Shown: positions 28,711 through 39,000 of the stretch, in pieces
Layout: the number at the start of each line of letters is the position of its first letter
Position numbering within the stretch: the first letter of the stretch is position 1
Source: Methanothermobacter sp. MT-2
GTDB lineage: Archaea > Methanobacteriota > Methanobacteria > Methanobacteriales > DSM-23052
Length of the DNA stretch: 64,000 nt
Direction of reading: 5' to 3'
NCBI GenBank assembly: GCA_003584625.1
Contig: AP017647.1
Location: 311,501-375,500 of the forward strand
Made by a program: the position numbers and the translations under genes
Notes under the pieces: generated by a model
What the model was told of the DNA's origin: nothing
The model's input: the letters and a program-made list of their open reading frames with translations, nothing else
The model's database searches: none

Positions 28711-29457
28711 ATGCAACCACTTCAAAGCGCAGGATATGATCGGGCCATAACAGTTTTCAGCCCCGACGGTAGACTATTCCAAGTTGAATATGCTAGGGAG
28801 GCTGTTAAAAGAGGCACAACATCACTAGGTGTTAAATCAGTGGATGGTATAGTATTAGCGGTTGATAAAAGACCCACAAGCAAACTCGTAGAACCAAAAT
28901 CCATAGAAAAAATATTCCAAATCGACGAACACATAGGAGCGGCTACCTCAGGTTTAGTGGCTGATGCAAGGGCCATAATAGAAAAAGCCAGACTAGAAGC
29001 CCAGATAAATAGGATAACATATAACGAGCCCATAAGAGTGGAGAGTCTAGCTAAAAAGATATGTGACATGAAACAACTCTACACACAACACGGTGGCGTG
29101 AGACCATTCGGAACAGCCCTAATCATAGGAGGAGTCAATGGAAAAGGATGCAGACTCTTCGAAACAGACCCAAGCGGAGCCCTAATAGAATACAAGGCAA
29201 CAGCCATAGGCGCTGGAAGGCCAATCGCAATGGAAGAATTCGAAAAAAAATACCGAGACGACCTCAACCTAGAAGAAGCGATCAACCTAGCCCTTGACGC
29301 CATATATGAAGCTACAGAGGGTAAAACCACCCCTGAAAGTGTTGAAATCGCAGTAATCACTGCAAAAGATAAAATGTATAGAAAACTGTCAGATGATGAG
29401 ATAAGAGACCATGTTGAAGAACTCCTAATAAGGAAGGAAAAGGAGGAAGAGGAGTAA
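28711..29457 (+). CDS. psmA: 20S proteasome alpha subunit
   Basis: Structural alpha subunit of the proteasome core, forming the outer rings that gate substrate entry. The 248-residue protein has the alpha signature [27 protein letters not shown] and a C-terminal acidic tail (RKEKEEEE). It lacks the N-terminal threonine nucleophile, as expected for alpha. A 60-base gap with a GAGAGGTTATATAA site precedes the ATG. The beta subunit gene is not in the window. Confidence 0.97.
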   Translation: MQPLQSAGYDRAITVFSPDGRLFQVEYAREAVKRGTTSLGVKSVDGIVLAVDKRPTSKLVEPKSIEKIFQIDEHIGAATSGLVADARAIIEKARLEAQINRITYNEPIRVESLAKKICDMKQLYTQHGGVRPFGTALIIGGVNGKGCRLFETDPSGALIEYKATAIGAGRPIAMEEFEKKYRDDLNLEEAINLALDAIYEATEGKTTPESVEIAVITAKDKMYRKLSDDEIRDHVEELLIRKEKEEEE

Positions 29458-29459
29458 GG

Positions 29460-30158
29460 ATGGTAAGCCTCGAGGATGCTGTTATAGCCCGCCTAGAATC
29501 CCACGGGGAAAGATTCGAGATACTCGTAGACCCAGATCTAGCCGCCGAGTTCAAGAAAGACCAATCAAAGGTGGATATAGAGGATATATTAGCAGTCCAA
29601 GAGGTGTTCAAGGACGCTAGGAAGGGTGACAAGGCATCCGAAGAGACCATGCGTAAACTCTTTGAGAGTGACGATCCACTTGAAGTCGCCAAGATAATAC
29701 TCAAAAAGGGGAGCATACAATTAACAGCAGAACAACGAAGACAGATGATAAAAGACAAATACAAAAAAATCGTCAACAAGATAGCGAGAGAAGCTATAAA
29801 CCCCCAAACAGGACTCCCACACCCACCCAAAAGGATTGAAAAGGCCATGAAAGAGGCTAAAGTTCATGTTGACCCGTTCAAGACTGTGGACGAGCAAGTT
29901 AACATAGTTTTAAAGGCTATCCGTGCCAAGATACCCATAAAGTTTGAGAAGGTTAAGGTAGCTATTAAAATCCCCGGCGAAACCGCCGGTCCAGTTTATG
30001 GTATTATCTCAAATTTTGGTAAAATACTTGAAGAGGAATGGCAAAAAGACGGCTCATGGATAGCCATCGTAGAGATACCCGGAGGACTCCAGGACAGCTT
30101 CTATCAGAAAATGAGTGAAATGACAGGCGGCCAAGTCGAGACAAGACTCCTCAAATAA
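29460..30158 (+). CDS. Ribosome maturation protein SBDS homologue
   Basis: Archaeal counterpart of the Shwachman-Bodian-Diamond protein, which in eukaryotes releases the anti-association factor from the 60S subunit. The 232-residue protein has the three-domain plan. The N-terminal FYSH domain ([26 protein letters not shown]) is followed by a helical middle with [35 protein letters not shown] and a ferredoxin-like C-terminal domain. It starts two bases after psmA and is a standard member of this operon. Confidence 0.96.
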   Translation: MVSLEDAVIARLESHGERFEILVDPDLAAEFKKDQSKVDIEDILAVQEVFKDARKGDKASEETMRKLFESDDPLEVAKIILKKGSIQLTAEQRRQMIKDKYKKIVNKIAREAINPQTGLPHPPKRIEKAMKEAKVHVDPFKTVDEQVNIVLKAIRAKIPIKFEKVKVAIKIPGETAGPVYGIISNFGKILEEEWQKDGSWIAIVEIPGGLQDSFYQKMSEMTGGQVETRLLK

Positions 30159-30212
30159 GTTTCTTCTTTTCCTCCTATTTTTAGACAAACTACAGAAAGG
30201 AGGCATGACTAT

Positions 30213-30905
30213 TTGATACTAGTAAAAGATAAGGACATAGTGGTGCCAGGTGAAGTACTAGCAAAGAATGACTATTTTCCTGGCAGGGGAACATTCAAGG
30301 AAAACAATAAGATATGTTCATCCCATGTAGGCCTTGTTTCAATAAGGAACAAACAGATAAACGTCATACCCCTAGTAAGTAAATATATCCCAAAGAGGGG
30401 TGACGTTGTTATAGGTGAAATAACAGACATAAGATTCTCAATGTGGGGATTAGATATAAATTCACCATATTCCGGTTTCCTACCAGCCTCAGAGGTTTTC
30501 GGGAAAGAGAAAAGGGGCCTTGAGAACATATTCAATATTGGTGACGTTCTCTTTTTAAAAGTAGTTGATGTTGACGAGGTTAAAAAGGTTAAACTAGGCC
30601 TTAAAGGCAGAGGACTTGGAAAATTCAAGGGAGGAGTCCTCGTATATATAACACCCAGCAAGGTCCCCCGTTTAATCGGTAAAAGAGGTTCTATGATCAA
30701 CATGATAAAAGAGAAAACACGCTGCGATATAGTAGTGGGACAAAACGGAGTTGTATGGGTGAAAGGAGACCCTGAAATGGAGAACATAGCCCGGAAGATA
30801 ATATTAATGATCGAAAGGGAAGCCCACACTTCCGGACTCACTGATAGGGTGAAAAACACCCTAATGGAGCTTATAGAATCCCAGAAAGAAAAGGTTAAGG
30901 GGTGA
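30213..30905 (+). CDS. rrp4: Exosome complex RNA-binding protein Rrp4
   Basis: Cap subunit that feeds RNA to the Rrp41-Rrp42 ring. The 230-residue protein has an N-terminal beta domain ([19 protein letters not shown]), an S1 domain (about 60-135, [21 protein letters not shown]) and a KH domain with [22 protein letters not shown]. The start is TTG at 30213 after AAAGGAGG. Its stop overlaps the start region of rrp41. Confidence 0.97.
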   Translation: MILVKDKDIVVPGEVLAKNDYFPGRGTFKENNKICSSHVGLVSIRNKQINVIPLVSKYIPKRGDVVIGEITDIRFSMWGLDINSPYSGFLPASEVFGKEKRGLENIFNIGDVLFLKVVDVDEVKKVKLGLKGRGLGKFKGGVLVYITPSKVPRLIGKRGSMINMIKEKTRCDIVVGQNGVVWVKGDPEMENIARKIILMIEREAHTSGLTDRVKNTLMELIESQKEKVKG

Positions 30906-31627
30906 TTATTATCATCACACCACGCGAATTCAAAAGGATCTCAGAGCCTGCAAGAGAAGATGGAAGAGCACCAGACGAGATCCGACCAATAAAAATCGAA
31001 GCAGGAATACTAGAAAGAGCGGACGGATCCTCATACCTAGAATTAGGCGGTAACAAGATATTAGTAGCGGTATACGGTCCAAGGGAGGCTCAGATAAAAA
31101 GACTGCAAAGACCAGACAGGGCAGTTATAAGATGCAGATACAACATGGCCCCATTCTCAGTAGAAGAAAGAAAAAGACCAGGCCCAGACCGAAGATCAGT
31201 CGAAATATCCAAGATAACGGCAGAAGCCCTCAGACCAGCCCTAATCTTGGAAAAATTCCCAAGATCCGTGATAGACGTTTTCATAGAAGTGCTAGAGGCT
31301 GAGGGCGGTACAAGATGCGCAGGTATAACAGCAGCATCAGTAGCCCTCGCAGACGCGGGAATACCAATGAAAGACATGGTCGTTGCCTGCGCAACAGGAA
31401 AAGTAAACGGTAACATAGTATTGGACCTCTCAGAAGAAGAAGACAAAAAGGGAGAAGCAGACATGCCAGTCGCAATACTCCCACGCAACAAGCAAATAAC
31501 ATTACTACAAAGCGACGGCAACCTAACAGAAGAAGAATTCAAAAAAGCACTAAACCTCGCGATAAAAGGATGCCTCAAAATAAACAAAATACAAAAAGAA
31601 GCCCTGAAAAAGAAATATGGTGAATAA
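30902..31627 (+). CDS. rrp41: Exosome complex exonuclease Rrp41
   Basis: Catalytic RNase PH-type subunit of the archaeal exosome, a phosphorolytic 3'-5' exonuclease that can also add tails. The 241-residue protein has the RNase PH core with [65 protein letters not shown] and the catalytic aspartate in [10 protein letters not shown]. The GTG at 30902 lies within a GGGGTGAT ribosome binding site and overlaps the rrp4 stop, so the precise start is uncertain. Confidence 0.97.
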   Translation: MIIIITPREFKRISEPAREDGRAPDEIRPIKIEAGILERADGSSYLELGGNKILVAVYGPREAQIKRLQRPDRAVIRCRYNMAPFSVEERKRPGPDRRSVEISKITAEALRPALILEKFPRSVIDVFIEVLEAEGGTRCAGITAASVALADAGIPMKDMVVACATGKVNGNIVLDLSEEEDKKGEADMPVAILPRNKQITLLQSDGNLTEEEFKKALNLAIKGCLKINKIQKEALKKKYGE

Positions 31628-31629
31628 AA

Positions 31630-32436
31630 ATGGATATAATACCCGAAATCGTCCGTGAAAATATAACCAACCTCATAAACAAAAAAGAAAGAACCGACGG
31701 AAGAGCACTAGACGAATTCAGAGAAATCTTCATAGAAACAGGAGTAATAACAAAGGCAGAAGGGTCAGCAAGAGTAAAACTCGGCAACACCCAACTAATC
31801 GTGGGCATCAAACCACAAATCGGAGAACCATTCCCAGACACGCCAGACATGGGCATAATCATCACAAACTCAGAACTATTACCAATGGCATCACCAACAT
31901 TCGAACCAGGACCACCAGACGAGAGATCAATAGAACTATCCAGGGTAGTAGACCGCTGCATAAGAGAAAGCAAAATGCTCAACCTAGAAAAACTATGTAT
32001 AATAGAAGGTAGCAGCGTATGGCTACTATTCATAGACCTACACATCATAGACTACGACGGAAACCTATTCGACGCAGCAGTACTCGCAACAGTAGCAGCC
32101 CTAAGAGACACAAAACTACCCACAACAAAAATAGAAGAAGACGAAATAATACTAGACTACGACAACCTACAACCCCTTCCCCTAGAGGACACAGCACTAA
32201 TGTGCACATTCGCAAAAATAGGAGACCAGATAGTCCTAGACCCCAACCTAGACGAGGAAGAGATCCTCACAGCAAGACTATCAATAGGAATGCGATCAGA
32301 CGGCATAATCTGCGCCATGCAAAAAGGGGGAGAAGGACCCTTAACCATAGAGGACATAGAAAAAGCCATAAAAATAACAAAAGAGAAAATACCCCAACTC
32401 ATAGAACAACTCGACAAAACAATAGGTGATCTATAA
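31630..32436 (+). CDS. rrp42: Exosome complex component Rrp42
   Basis: Non-catalytic RNase PH-like partner that alternates with Rrp41 in the hexameric ring and helps bind RNA. The 268-residue protein has [45 protein letters not shown] and [24 protein letters not shown]. The catalytic aspartate position of Rrp41 is not conserved. The ATG follows the rrp41 stop by two bases and its stop shares a base with the L37Ae start (TAATG). Confidence 0.97.
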   Translation: MDIIPEIVRENITNLINKKERTDGRALDEFREIFIETGVITKAEGSARVKLGNTQLIVGIKPQIGEPFPDTPDMGIIITNSELLPMASPTFEPGPPDERSIELSRVVDRCIRESKMLNLEKLCIIEGSSVWLLFIDLHIIDYDGNLFDAAVLATVAALRDTKLPTTKIEEDEIILDYDNLQPLPLEDTALMCTFAKIGDQIVLDPNLDEEEILTARLSIGMRSDGIICAMQKGGEGPLTIEDIEKAIKITKEKIPQLIEQLDKTIGDL

Positions 32437-32705
32437 TGGCAAGAACCAAAAAAGTAGGCATCACAGGAAGATACGGGCCACGCTACGGCAGAAAAGCCAA
32501 AAGGGTTGTGAAAAGAATAGAAGAACAGATGAAAAAGAAACACACCTGCCCCTACTGCGACAGGCCCGGAGTCAAAAGAATAAGCAGAGGCATATGGAAA
32601 TGCAGAAAATGCGGGGCAACATTCACTGGCGGAGCATACCTACCATCCACACCAATGGGCAAAACCGCAACCCGACACATAAAAAGGATAACCGGAGGCC
32701 AATAA
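32436..32705 (+). CDS. rpl37ae: 50S ribosomal protein L37Ae
   Basis: An 89-residue zinc-ribbon ribosomal protein with C-x2-C pairs CPYC and CRKC and the characteristic [23 protein letters not shown]. The N-terminus [20 protein letters not shown] is typical. The stop is followed after one base by the rpoP start. Confidence 0.97.
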   Translation: MARTKKVGITGRYGPRYGRKAKRVVKRIEEQMKKKHTCPYCDRPGVKRISRGIWKCRKCGATFTGGAYLPSTPMGKTATRHIKRITGGQ

Positions 32706-32706
32706 A

Positions 32707-32838
32707 ATGTACATATGCGCACAATGCGGAGCCCAAATTGACCTGAAAAAATACATGGAAAACAAATGCCCCAGATGCCGCTACAGGATACTATTCAAAG
32801 AAGTGCCAACAGTCAAAAGAACAATAAAAGCAAGATAA
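32707..32838 (+). CDS. rpoP: DNA-directed RNA polymerase subunit P (Rpo12)
   Basis: A very short gene of 43 codons that encodes the zinc-ribbon RNA polymerase subunit P, required for open-complex formation. Translation from ATG 32707 gives [15 protein letters not shown] followed by CPRC, so both zinc CxxC pairs (CAQC and CPRC) are intact, and the chain ends [11 protein letters not shown]. Its place between L37Ae and the Brix-domain gene is conserved in archaea. The stop at 32836-32838 directly precedes the next ATG. Confidence 0.96.
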   Translation: MYICAQCGAQIDLKKYMENKCPRCRYRILFKEVPTVKRTIKAR

Positions 32839-33312
32839 ATGTTACTTACAACCTCAAGGAAACCCTCCCAGCGGACAAGATCATTCTGCCAAAAACTTAA
32901 AAGAGCACTTGGATGCCCCTACATAAACCGGGGAAAAATGAACATCCAGGAAATCCTCCAAAAGACAATAGAACACAAAGAATCCACAATAGCCATAATA
33001 TCTGAAAAACATGGAAACCCAAGCAAAATAACATTCTATAACATAAAAGGGGAACAAGTAGGATACATAACAATAAATGTCGCAATTCCCAAAAAACTTG
33101 AAACAGAACCCACAATGAACATGAAAGGCGCGATAGAAAATATAAAACCACTAAAAAAGTTAATACCATTCAAAGAAAATGGCGGGGAACACTCTTGGAT
33201 CGTTAAACCAGCCAAAGGCAAATACACTGCCATACTAGAATTATATCATGAAAAGAAACCAAGCGGATTAAAAATTTTCATAAAAAAGATCCATCTAGAG
33301 GATGAAAATTGA
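32839..33312 (+). CDS. Brix-domain ribosome biogenesis protein
   Basis: Archaeal single Brix-domain protein of 157 residues, related to eukaryotic Imp4/Rpf factors for rRNA processing. It begins LLTTSRKPSQRTRSFCQKLKRAL, the family N-terminal motif, and ends in a mixed beta/alpha half-domain (YTAILELYHEKKPSGLKIF). It abuts rpoP and overlaps pcc1 by four bases. Confidence 0.9.
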   Translation: MLLTTSRKPSQRTRSFCQKLKRALGCPYINRGKMNIQEILQKTIEHKESTIAIISEKHGNPSKITFYNIKGEQVGYITINVAIPKKLETEPTMNMKGAIENIKPLKKLIPFKENGGEHSWIVKPAKGKYTAILELYHEKKPSGLKIFIKKIHLEDEN

Positions 33313-33563
33313 AACCAAAAATGATCCAAAGCGAAGTCGAAATACAAATGGAAGACAAAAAAACCGCTGATATAATATGGAAAGCGGTGAAACCAGAAAT
33401 AGAAAATTCACCATCCAACAGATCAAAAATGGAAATGAAACTAAAAGACAAAACAATAACCCTAAAGATAAAATCAAAGGATGCAACAGCGTTTAGAGCC
33501 GCTATAAACTCAACCCTAAGATGGATAAAACTCGCATATGATATAAAAAACTTGAAAAGGTGA
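33309..33563 (+). CDS. pcc1: KEOPS complex subunit Pcc1
   Basis: Small dimerisation subunit of KEOPS, which makes the t6A modification on ANN-decoding tRNAs. The 84-residue protein has the alpha-beta fold with LKIKSKDATAFRAAINSTLRWIKLAYDI, the typical Pcc1 C-terminal helix. The start is TTG at 33309 overlapping the Brix stop, with GAGGATGA four bases upstream. The next start, ATG 33321, is possible. Confidence 0.92.
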   Translation: MKPKMIQSEVEIQMEDKKTADIIWKAVKPEIENSPSNRSKMEMKLKDKTITLKIKSKDATAFRAAINSTLRWIKLAYDIKNLKR

Positions 33564-33569
33564 TAATAT

Positions 33570-33941
33570 ATGGAACTGCCAAAAAACATCCAACACCAAC
33601 TAGCCCAATTCCAACAACTACAACAACAAGCCCAGGCAATCTCACTCCAAAAACAGACAGTAGAAAGACAAATCCAGGAAACCCAAAGAGCACTAGAAGA
33701 ACTCTCAAAGGCCGAGGAAGACGCCGACATATACAGGACAGCGGGCAACCTACTTATAAAAACAAAAAAGGAAGAAATAGAAGAAGAACTATCAGATAAA
33801 CTCGAAACTTTAAAACTTCGCGAAAAAACCATAGAAAGACAAGAAGAAAGGGTAATGAAGAAACTGCAAGAAATGCAAGTCAACCTACAAGAAGCCATGA
33901 AAAACGCCGGCCTAAAACCAGGAGCAGGGGGCGCGACCTAA
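33570..33941 (+). CDS. pfdB: Prefoldin beta subunit
   Basis: Beta subunit of the prefoldin holdase that delivers unfolded proteins to the thermosome. The 123-residue protein is almost entirely two long coiled-coil helices (about 5-45 and 75-112) joined by beta hairpins around the [23 protein letters not shown] segment. The ATG lies six bases after pcc1 with an AAGGTGAT site overlapping the pcc1 stop. Confidence 0.96.
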   Translation: MELPKNIQHQLAQFQQLQQQAQAISLQKQTVERQIQETQRALEELSKAEEDADIYRTAGNLLIKTKKEEIEEELSDKLETLKLREKTIERQEERVMKKLQEMQVNLQEAMKNAGLKPGAGGAT

Positions 33942-33974
33942 ATTCTCCTATTTTTTCCGAGGTGAAAAATAATC

Positions 33975-34241
33975 TTGAAAAAACTAACAAAAGAAGACTC
34001 TGATAAAATAGCCAATCTCCTATCAACAACAATAGAAGAATTCATTTTCTCAAGGATTCCTAAAAAGGAGATAAGAGACCTAGACATCACCATAATCCTA
34101 GACTATGAAAAAGGACTAGACGTTAACATCTCCATTGAATTAATCCCCTACGAATTCTCAAAAATCGAACCCAGGATAGCTGATGAGGCCATTAAACTAG
34201 CCTACAAGAAACTAGACCAACACTTGGATAGATCTCCCTAA
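33975..34241 (+). CDS. DUF3194 protein
   Basis: An 88-residue archaeal protein commonly found next to prefoldin beta, with an N-terminal helix (TKEDSDKIANLLSTTIEEFIFSRIPKKEI) followed by two beta strands (LDITIILDYEKGLDVNISIELIP) and a C-terminal helix. The function is unknown. The start is TTG at 33975 after GAGGTGA. It is the last gene of the superoperon. Confidence 0.85.
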   Translation: MKKLTKEDSDKIANLLSTTIEEFIFSRIPKKEIRDLDITIILDYEKGLDVNISIELIPYEFSKIEPRIADEAIKLAYKKLDQHLDRSP

Positions 34242-34283
34242 ACCTTAGAATTCACAGCCACCAGCAATATATTACAAATTCAT

Positions 34284-34316
34284 CTCCCTTATACGTTCAA
34301 ACCTCTAAGACCATCC
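34284..34316. repeat. 33-bp direct repeat, copy 1
   Basis: It begins CTCCCTTATACGTTC and ends CTCTAAGACCATCC, and is identical to copy 2 at 34350-34382. The 33-bp spacer between the copies is of equal length to the repeat, as in a minimal CRISPR unit. No further copy and no cas gene were seen, so this may be a relic or a simple segmental duplication. Confidence 0.75.
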
Positions 34317-34349
34317 AGCAAAACTAAAAAAATACGATGTTCCATTATG

Positions 34350-34382
34350 CTCCCTTATACGTTCAAACCTCTAAGACCATCC
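34350..34382. repeat. 33-bp direct repeat, copy 2
   Basis: It is identical over 33 bases to the copy at 34284-34316, and the copies start 66 bases apart. The flanking bases differ on both sides, so the duplication boundary is sharp. Confidence 0.75.
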
Positions 34383-34477
34383 CCCCGTGAAACATCACCT
34401 CTATTTTTTTTGAACACAACCCTTAACTTGCATGGTATTCCAAAACCATGATGATAAAATAATACTTTTTAGTAGTA

Positions 34478-34560
34478 AGATATTTATATGAAAGGATACT
34501 AAATTAATAGGGTGAAGACTCCCTCCTCTATTAGGCCAACACCCAATCTGAGGGGACGCT
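34478..34560 (+). ncRNA. Candidate small structured RNA or leader
   Basis: A TATA box at 34478-34490 predicts a start near 34510. From there GGGTG (34510-34514) can pair with CACCC (34540-34544). The loop CCCTC (34521-34525) can pair with GAGGG (34550-34554), which gives an H-type pseudoknot followed by an A-run. The segment shares the order GTGA, then CC-rich, TCTATT, GG and AACACC with the L15e leader at 26541-26580. The RNA class is not recognised. Confidence 0.35.
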
Positions 34561-34769
34561 AAAAAAAATATTGTGGGGTTGATATAACAATTCCTTTTCG
34601 CTCAAACATCCCACTAGTCCCCTCAATCCTCCTCTCCCAGTATTAATAAAATTAAAATAGAAAATCTTAAATATCATATAACAAAAATTATCATCCATAA
34701 TATAAACAGAAAAAAGAGTATGATAAAATTTTTTCCCTCCTAACATAATAACCCCCCCATGCACCTCCC

Positions 34770-34792
34770 CCCTCCACATCTGATGTGGAGGG
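34770..34792 (+). promoter_or_regulatory. 9-bp GC-rich hairpin upstream of the radical SAM gene
   Basis: CCCTCCACA pairs perfectly with TGTGGAGGG around a five-base loop (TCTGA). No T-run follows, so a terminator is unlikely. The radical SAM TATA-like element begins about 10 bases later, so the hairpin could be a protein-binding dyad. Confidence 0.4.
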
Positions 34793-34836
34793 CGACCCCC
34801 TCCTATTATAAGGAAAAGAATATAATAATCCTTTTA

Positions 34837-35850
34837 ATGAAGACCAGCCCATTCTACAAAAACATCAACAAGAAAATCCAATGCACACTCTGTGAGAGAA
34901 GATGCAAACTCTCAAACAGAGAACAAGGAACCTGCAAGGTAAGATTCAACAAAAACGGTAAACTATACACACTAACCTATGGACGACTAAGTGCAATGGA
35001 AAGCAGGCCAATAGAAATAAAACCATTCTACCATTACTGGCCAGGTTCAACCTCACTTACAATTGCAACTTATTCTTGCAATTTTTCATGCCCATGGTGC
35101 CAAAACTATCACCTTTCAAGGAGCCTGCCAAGGGGAATTCCCTACACGCCACCAGGGGCTATTGTAGAGAAAGCTTTAATAAACCATGATGAAGGATTAT
35201 GTCTCAGCTTCCAAGAACCAACACTATTAACAGAATACGCTATCGATCTTTTCAAAATAGGGAGAAAACATAAACTCTATGCATGCTATGTTTCCAATGG
35301 GTACATGACAATAGAAGCACTAGAGTCTCTGATTGACGCTGGACTCACTGGATTAAACATAGACATAAAAGGTGGGAAGGACGTTTACAAAGAATATTGT
35401 GGCGGTATAAACGTATACAAAATATGGAGAAATGTTAAAATGGCCTTAGAAGATGGTGTTCATGTAGAAATTGTGAATCTTGTTGTTACTGGTGTGAATG
35501 AGAATGACATAGATTGGGTAATAGAAAATCATTTGAAGTTTGCGGGTGAAGACACGCCTTTACACTTCACAAGATATTATCCGAGGTATAAGTTCACGAG
35601 CCCGGCAACTAGGATAGAAATACTTGAAGAGGCTGTGAAGAAGGCCCAGAGGGAGGGTATAAAATATGTTTATATAGGTAATGTGCCCGGTCATAGGTTT
35701 GAACATACATATTGTCCAGAGTGTGGGAAACTTTTAATAAGGCGGTTTTCTTATAAGATCCTGGATTATAGAATTGGGGATGGTAAGTGTCCGGAGTGTG
35801 GGGAAAAAATAAAAATATATGGTCGATATATTTCCAGGGATGTTCTTTAA
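34837..35850 (+). CDS. amrS: AmmeMemoRadiSam-system radical SAM enzyme
   Basis: A radical SAM protein of about 337 residues related to pyruvate formate-lyase activating enzymes. It opens with a Cys-rich N-terminal domain (CTLCERRCKLSNREQGTC), then the cluster motif CNFSCPWC (CxxxCxxC), a GLNIDIKGG segment and a C-terminal zinc-ribbon (CPEC, then CPECGEKI). This is the layout of the AmrS component that occurs with AMMECR1 and MEMO1 proteins in archaea; those genes are not in the window. The frame extends upstream to 34759, but ATG 34837 has the family start. CTATTATAAG at 34803-34812 lies about 25-30 bases upstream, so the mRNA may be nearly leaderless, and no good ribosome binding site is seen. 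Confidence 0.85.
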   Translation: MKTSPFYKNINKKIQCTLCERRCKLSNREQGTCKVRFNKNGKLYTLTYGRLSAMESRPIEIKPFYHYWPGSTSLTIATYSCNFSCPWCQNYHLSRSLPRGIPYTPPGAIVEKALINHDEGLCLSFQEPTLLTEYAIDLFKIGRKHKLYACYVSNGYMTIEALESLIDAGLTGLNIDIKGGKDVYKEYCGGINVYKIWRNVKMALEDGVHVEIVNLVVTGVNENDIDWVIENHLKFAGEDTPLHFTRYYPRYKFTSPATRIEILEEAVKKAQREGIKYVYIGNVPGHRFEHTYCPECGKLLIRRFSYKILDYRIGDGKCPECGEKIKIYGRYISRDVL

Positions 35851-35957
35851 CCTTCCTTACAATCTTTTTAATATGGAGCTTATGGATGAGACAGTCCAAT
35901 GTGTGGAAGCTGTGAGACCCCCCCACAAGGTTAATACCCCCTTTTTATTCTCTCTGA

Positions 35958-36021
35958 GTATTAGTAATACTCCATGAGTTTTTAATATACTATTTTTATA
36001 CCACCTCTAAATTAGTAATAC
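35958..36021 (+). promoter_or_regulatory. Paired GTATTAGTAATAC-type palindromes upstream of the surface protein gene
   Basis: A perfect 13-bp inverted repeat (GTATTA-G-TAATAC) lies at 35958-35970. An 11-base copy of its right part (ATTAGTAATAC) recurs at 36011-36021, with corresponding positions 51 bp apart, close to five helical turns. An A+T-rich TATA-like stretch (TTAAATATATAAA) follows at 36030-36043, and the coding start is near 36083-36092. This suggests two operator sites for one regulator, different from the AAGTNNACTT palindrome. Confidence 0.5.
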
Positions 36022-36082
36022 TTTTTTTAGTTAAATATATAAATTATAAAGGTAAATCTGAATAGATGAAAATAAAAAGGGG

Positions 36083-39000
36083 GTGAATAATATTAAAAAA
36101 TTAGGAAACAGACAAATACTGCTCCTAACAATTCTAGTAGTGTTAGCAGTCTCATTAACAGGATCAGCCTATGCAGACAATTATGTGGGCGGCAAACCCC
36201 TAGAAACGGTCCAAGAAGGTAATGTAACCGGTGACCTTGCAGTGGACTCATACTATGGATTCAATGCAACAGACCCTTATAATGTCACATACACATTCAA
36301 CTATACAATACCATCAGATGCCAAGATAAAAAACGCAACATTATACGTGCTAGTATATTCAGGCACCATGCAAGGAGCAAGACAAACATACATCAACGTA
36401 ACCTACAATGGACAATTACTAGACAACCAATCACTCTACACCACATACAACTACCCCGGAGACGGTGGAAACAATAATACGTGGCTTTTAGGCCCTGGAC
36501 ACGACGAAGACCCATACCTAATGGTAAACGACCATACAATGCGCGTAACAAGCGACTACCTACTATGGTACGATGTAACAAACATTACAAAGGAAAGCAA
36601 CTGGGCCAACGTATGCACCAAGGGCTCATACGACGGTCGAATAAAACTCATAACACTGGTTGTGGCCTACAACCTCCCAGGAAGCACAACCGGGACAAGA
36701 TACTGGATCAACCTCGGACATGATGTAAGCAGCTACAATGACGAAGAATACACAGGAGAAACATACTTCAATGGTACAGTATCCGGAACAATCAAAGATG
36801 TCACATTGATGATAGTGCATGCAGCAAGCCAAGACGGAATCTACACATACAATAACCAGAACCTGCCAAATGGCACATACCAAAGACGAGGAACATACAG
36901 CGGATACGAAATATGGAACGTCACAAACCTCTACAACAACGAAACCAACAAATTCACATACCACAAAAGCCCAGGAACAGGAGTAGAAGGAGGATACTAC
37001 AAAATCATCCTAGCAATACAAAAGGTCACTTACACATCAAATATCGACTTAAGATTCCAGAGCGTCCTCGCCCCTGGTAATACGATATTTGCACTAGAAA
37101 ACAATACAATAAAGTGCCAAATCAAAAACGTTGGCACTGAAAAATCACCACCAACAACACTACTATTATACGCCAATGACGAACTAGTCTCAAATGCAAC
37201 CATACCCTCCATAAACCCAAATAGCAACGTTTATGTGAATATAACGGATCCCACGATAAGACCAGCCACAGCAGAAACGCTCTATGGTAACAATAACCAG
37301 AACATAACCTATAAATTTGTTATAGACCCATACAATGAAGTTCCAGAAACCAATGAAACAAACAACCAATATATAAAAAATCTCCCATTACTATACAATG
37401 GCTACAAAGGCAAAAGATGGGCCTACAACGGCTCAGACATTAACACAGTAGAACTCTATGACGGCCAATACGGCATCGCATATTATGTGCAGCCTGACAC
37501 AACCTATGCAAGTGGAACCACCGGATGGTCAAATTACACCGTAACATTCAACGGCACACAACCCAACATACCAGAAAACACAACCCCAATCACAGTATAC
37601 TTGTACGTCCCATACAATTGGGATAACAAAGGCACACAACCAGAAGAAGGCGCAGCACTAACATACCTAACAATACAATTCAACCAGGCAGTATTCCAAC
37701 CAGGAAACTACACAAGATGGTACTGGGACCAAGCAAACTTCGGAGGCTACCCAAACTACAAATACGGCCTACTAGTCTACAACGTAACAGAATACTACAA
37801 CAAAAACCAAGACAACACTGTGAATGTCACATTATCAGTACCAGCAAGCCAGACTACACACACACTTAGCATGTACCCATTCACACTACTAGTAATCTAC
37901 AATGACAATACAGCGCCAAGAAGACAAATATTCATCGCAGAAGAATCCGACGTCCTACTCCTAGGAGATTCAACATATGGAACAAACCTCAACGAAACAA
38001 TAGCATACACCAAATTCAACGGAACAGAAATAAACTTAGAAGATGTTGCAAACGCCACATATCATACATGGGCAGGCAATGCCGGACCAAACGAAGGAAA
38101 CGTATACTTTAATGGCGAAACTTTAGGATTGAATGTATGGCAAGGAAACAGCAAAACAGCATACCCAGAAGTATTCAATGTCACAGGAAAACTCCAACCA
38201 AATAATAACATAGCAGCCATACAAGGAACAGACTCCGGCGGCATGCTAGCACTACTACAAATCCTAGTAGTAGAATATGAACCACCAATAGCCAATTTCA
38301 CAGCCAACACTACAATTGGAGTCCTCCCATTAACAGTACAATTCCAGGACTTGTCAACAGGAGCCACAGAATGGCTCTGGGAATTCGGTGACGGTACAAA
38401 TAGCACAGAACAAAACCCAACCCACACCTACACACAACCAGGAACATACACCATAACACTCACAGTAAAAGGTCCAGGAGGACAAGACACACTAACAAAA
38501 CAAGACTACATAACAGCCGCGAGAGTCATGAACTTAAACACTAATGAAACCTTCAATAAAATCCAGGATGCCATAAACGATAATGACACAGTGAATGGCC
38601 ACACGATACTGGTAGGAGAGGGCAACTACACAGAAAACATAAACTTAAATAAATCTCTAGTATTGAAGGCTAATGGTCTCGTGACCATCATTGCAAATAA
38701 CACAGGAAACAATGTTATCAATATAGCTGCAAATGATACCCAGATTGAAGGTTTCACAGTTACCGGGGCCACTGGTAGCGGTGCAGCAGGCATACTAATC
38801 AACGGTTATGATAGATGCACACTACTCAACAATACGGTCATCAACAACTACTATGGTATTAGGCTCACAAATGCAGAAGCTTGCACGCTTCGTAACAACA
38901 GCATATGGAATAACACGCGCAACTTCGGAGTATTCCAGAAATTTGTGGAGGATATCGACACGAGCAACACAATCAACGGAAAACCAATATACTACCTAAT

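Larger units (their letters stand above)
34242..34836. other. 595-bp non-coding region with a 33-bp direct repeat, possible small RNA and hairpin
   Basis: No supported protein gene occurs here. The region holds two copies of a 33-bp direct repeat with a 33-bp spacer (34284-34382), a TATA box (GATATTTATATGA, 34478-34490) ahead of a compact pseudoknot-capable segment (34510-34556), and a strong GC-rich hairpin (34770-34792) just before the radical SAM gene. A minus-strand frame at 34531-34779 overlaps these and has no family resemblance. Confidence 0.5.

Noticed and set aside
32019-32429. 136-codon Arg/His/Thr-rich ORF overlapping rrp42
   Set aside because: It is a frame shadow of the A/C-rich rrp42 coding sequence; similar Arg/Asn/His-rich shadows occur across other A/C-rich genes.
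34291-34310. tRNA T-loop-like GTTCAAACC in the 33-bp repeat
   Set aside because: No acceptor stem, anticodon arm or CCA context can be drawn around it.
34284-34382. A true CRISPR array
   Set aside because: Only two repeats, no leader and no cas genes; reported as direct repeats only.
34531-34779. 82-codon minus-strand ORF
   Set aside because: It overlaps the structured segment and the promoter hairpin of the radical SAM gene and has no recognisable protein features.
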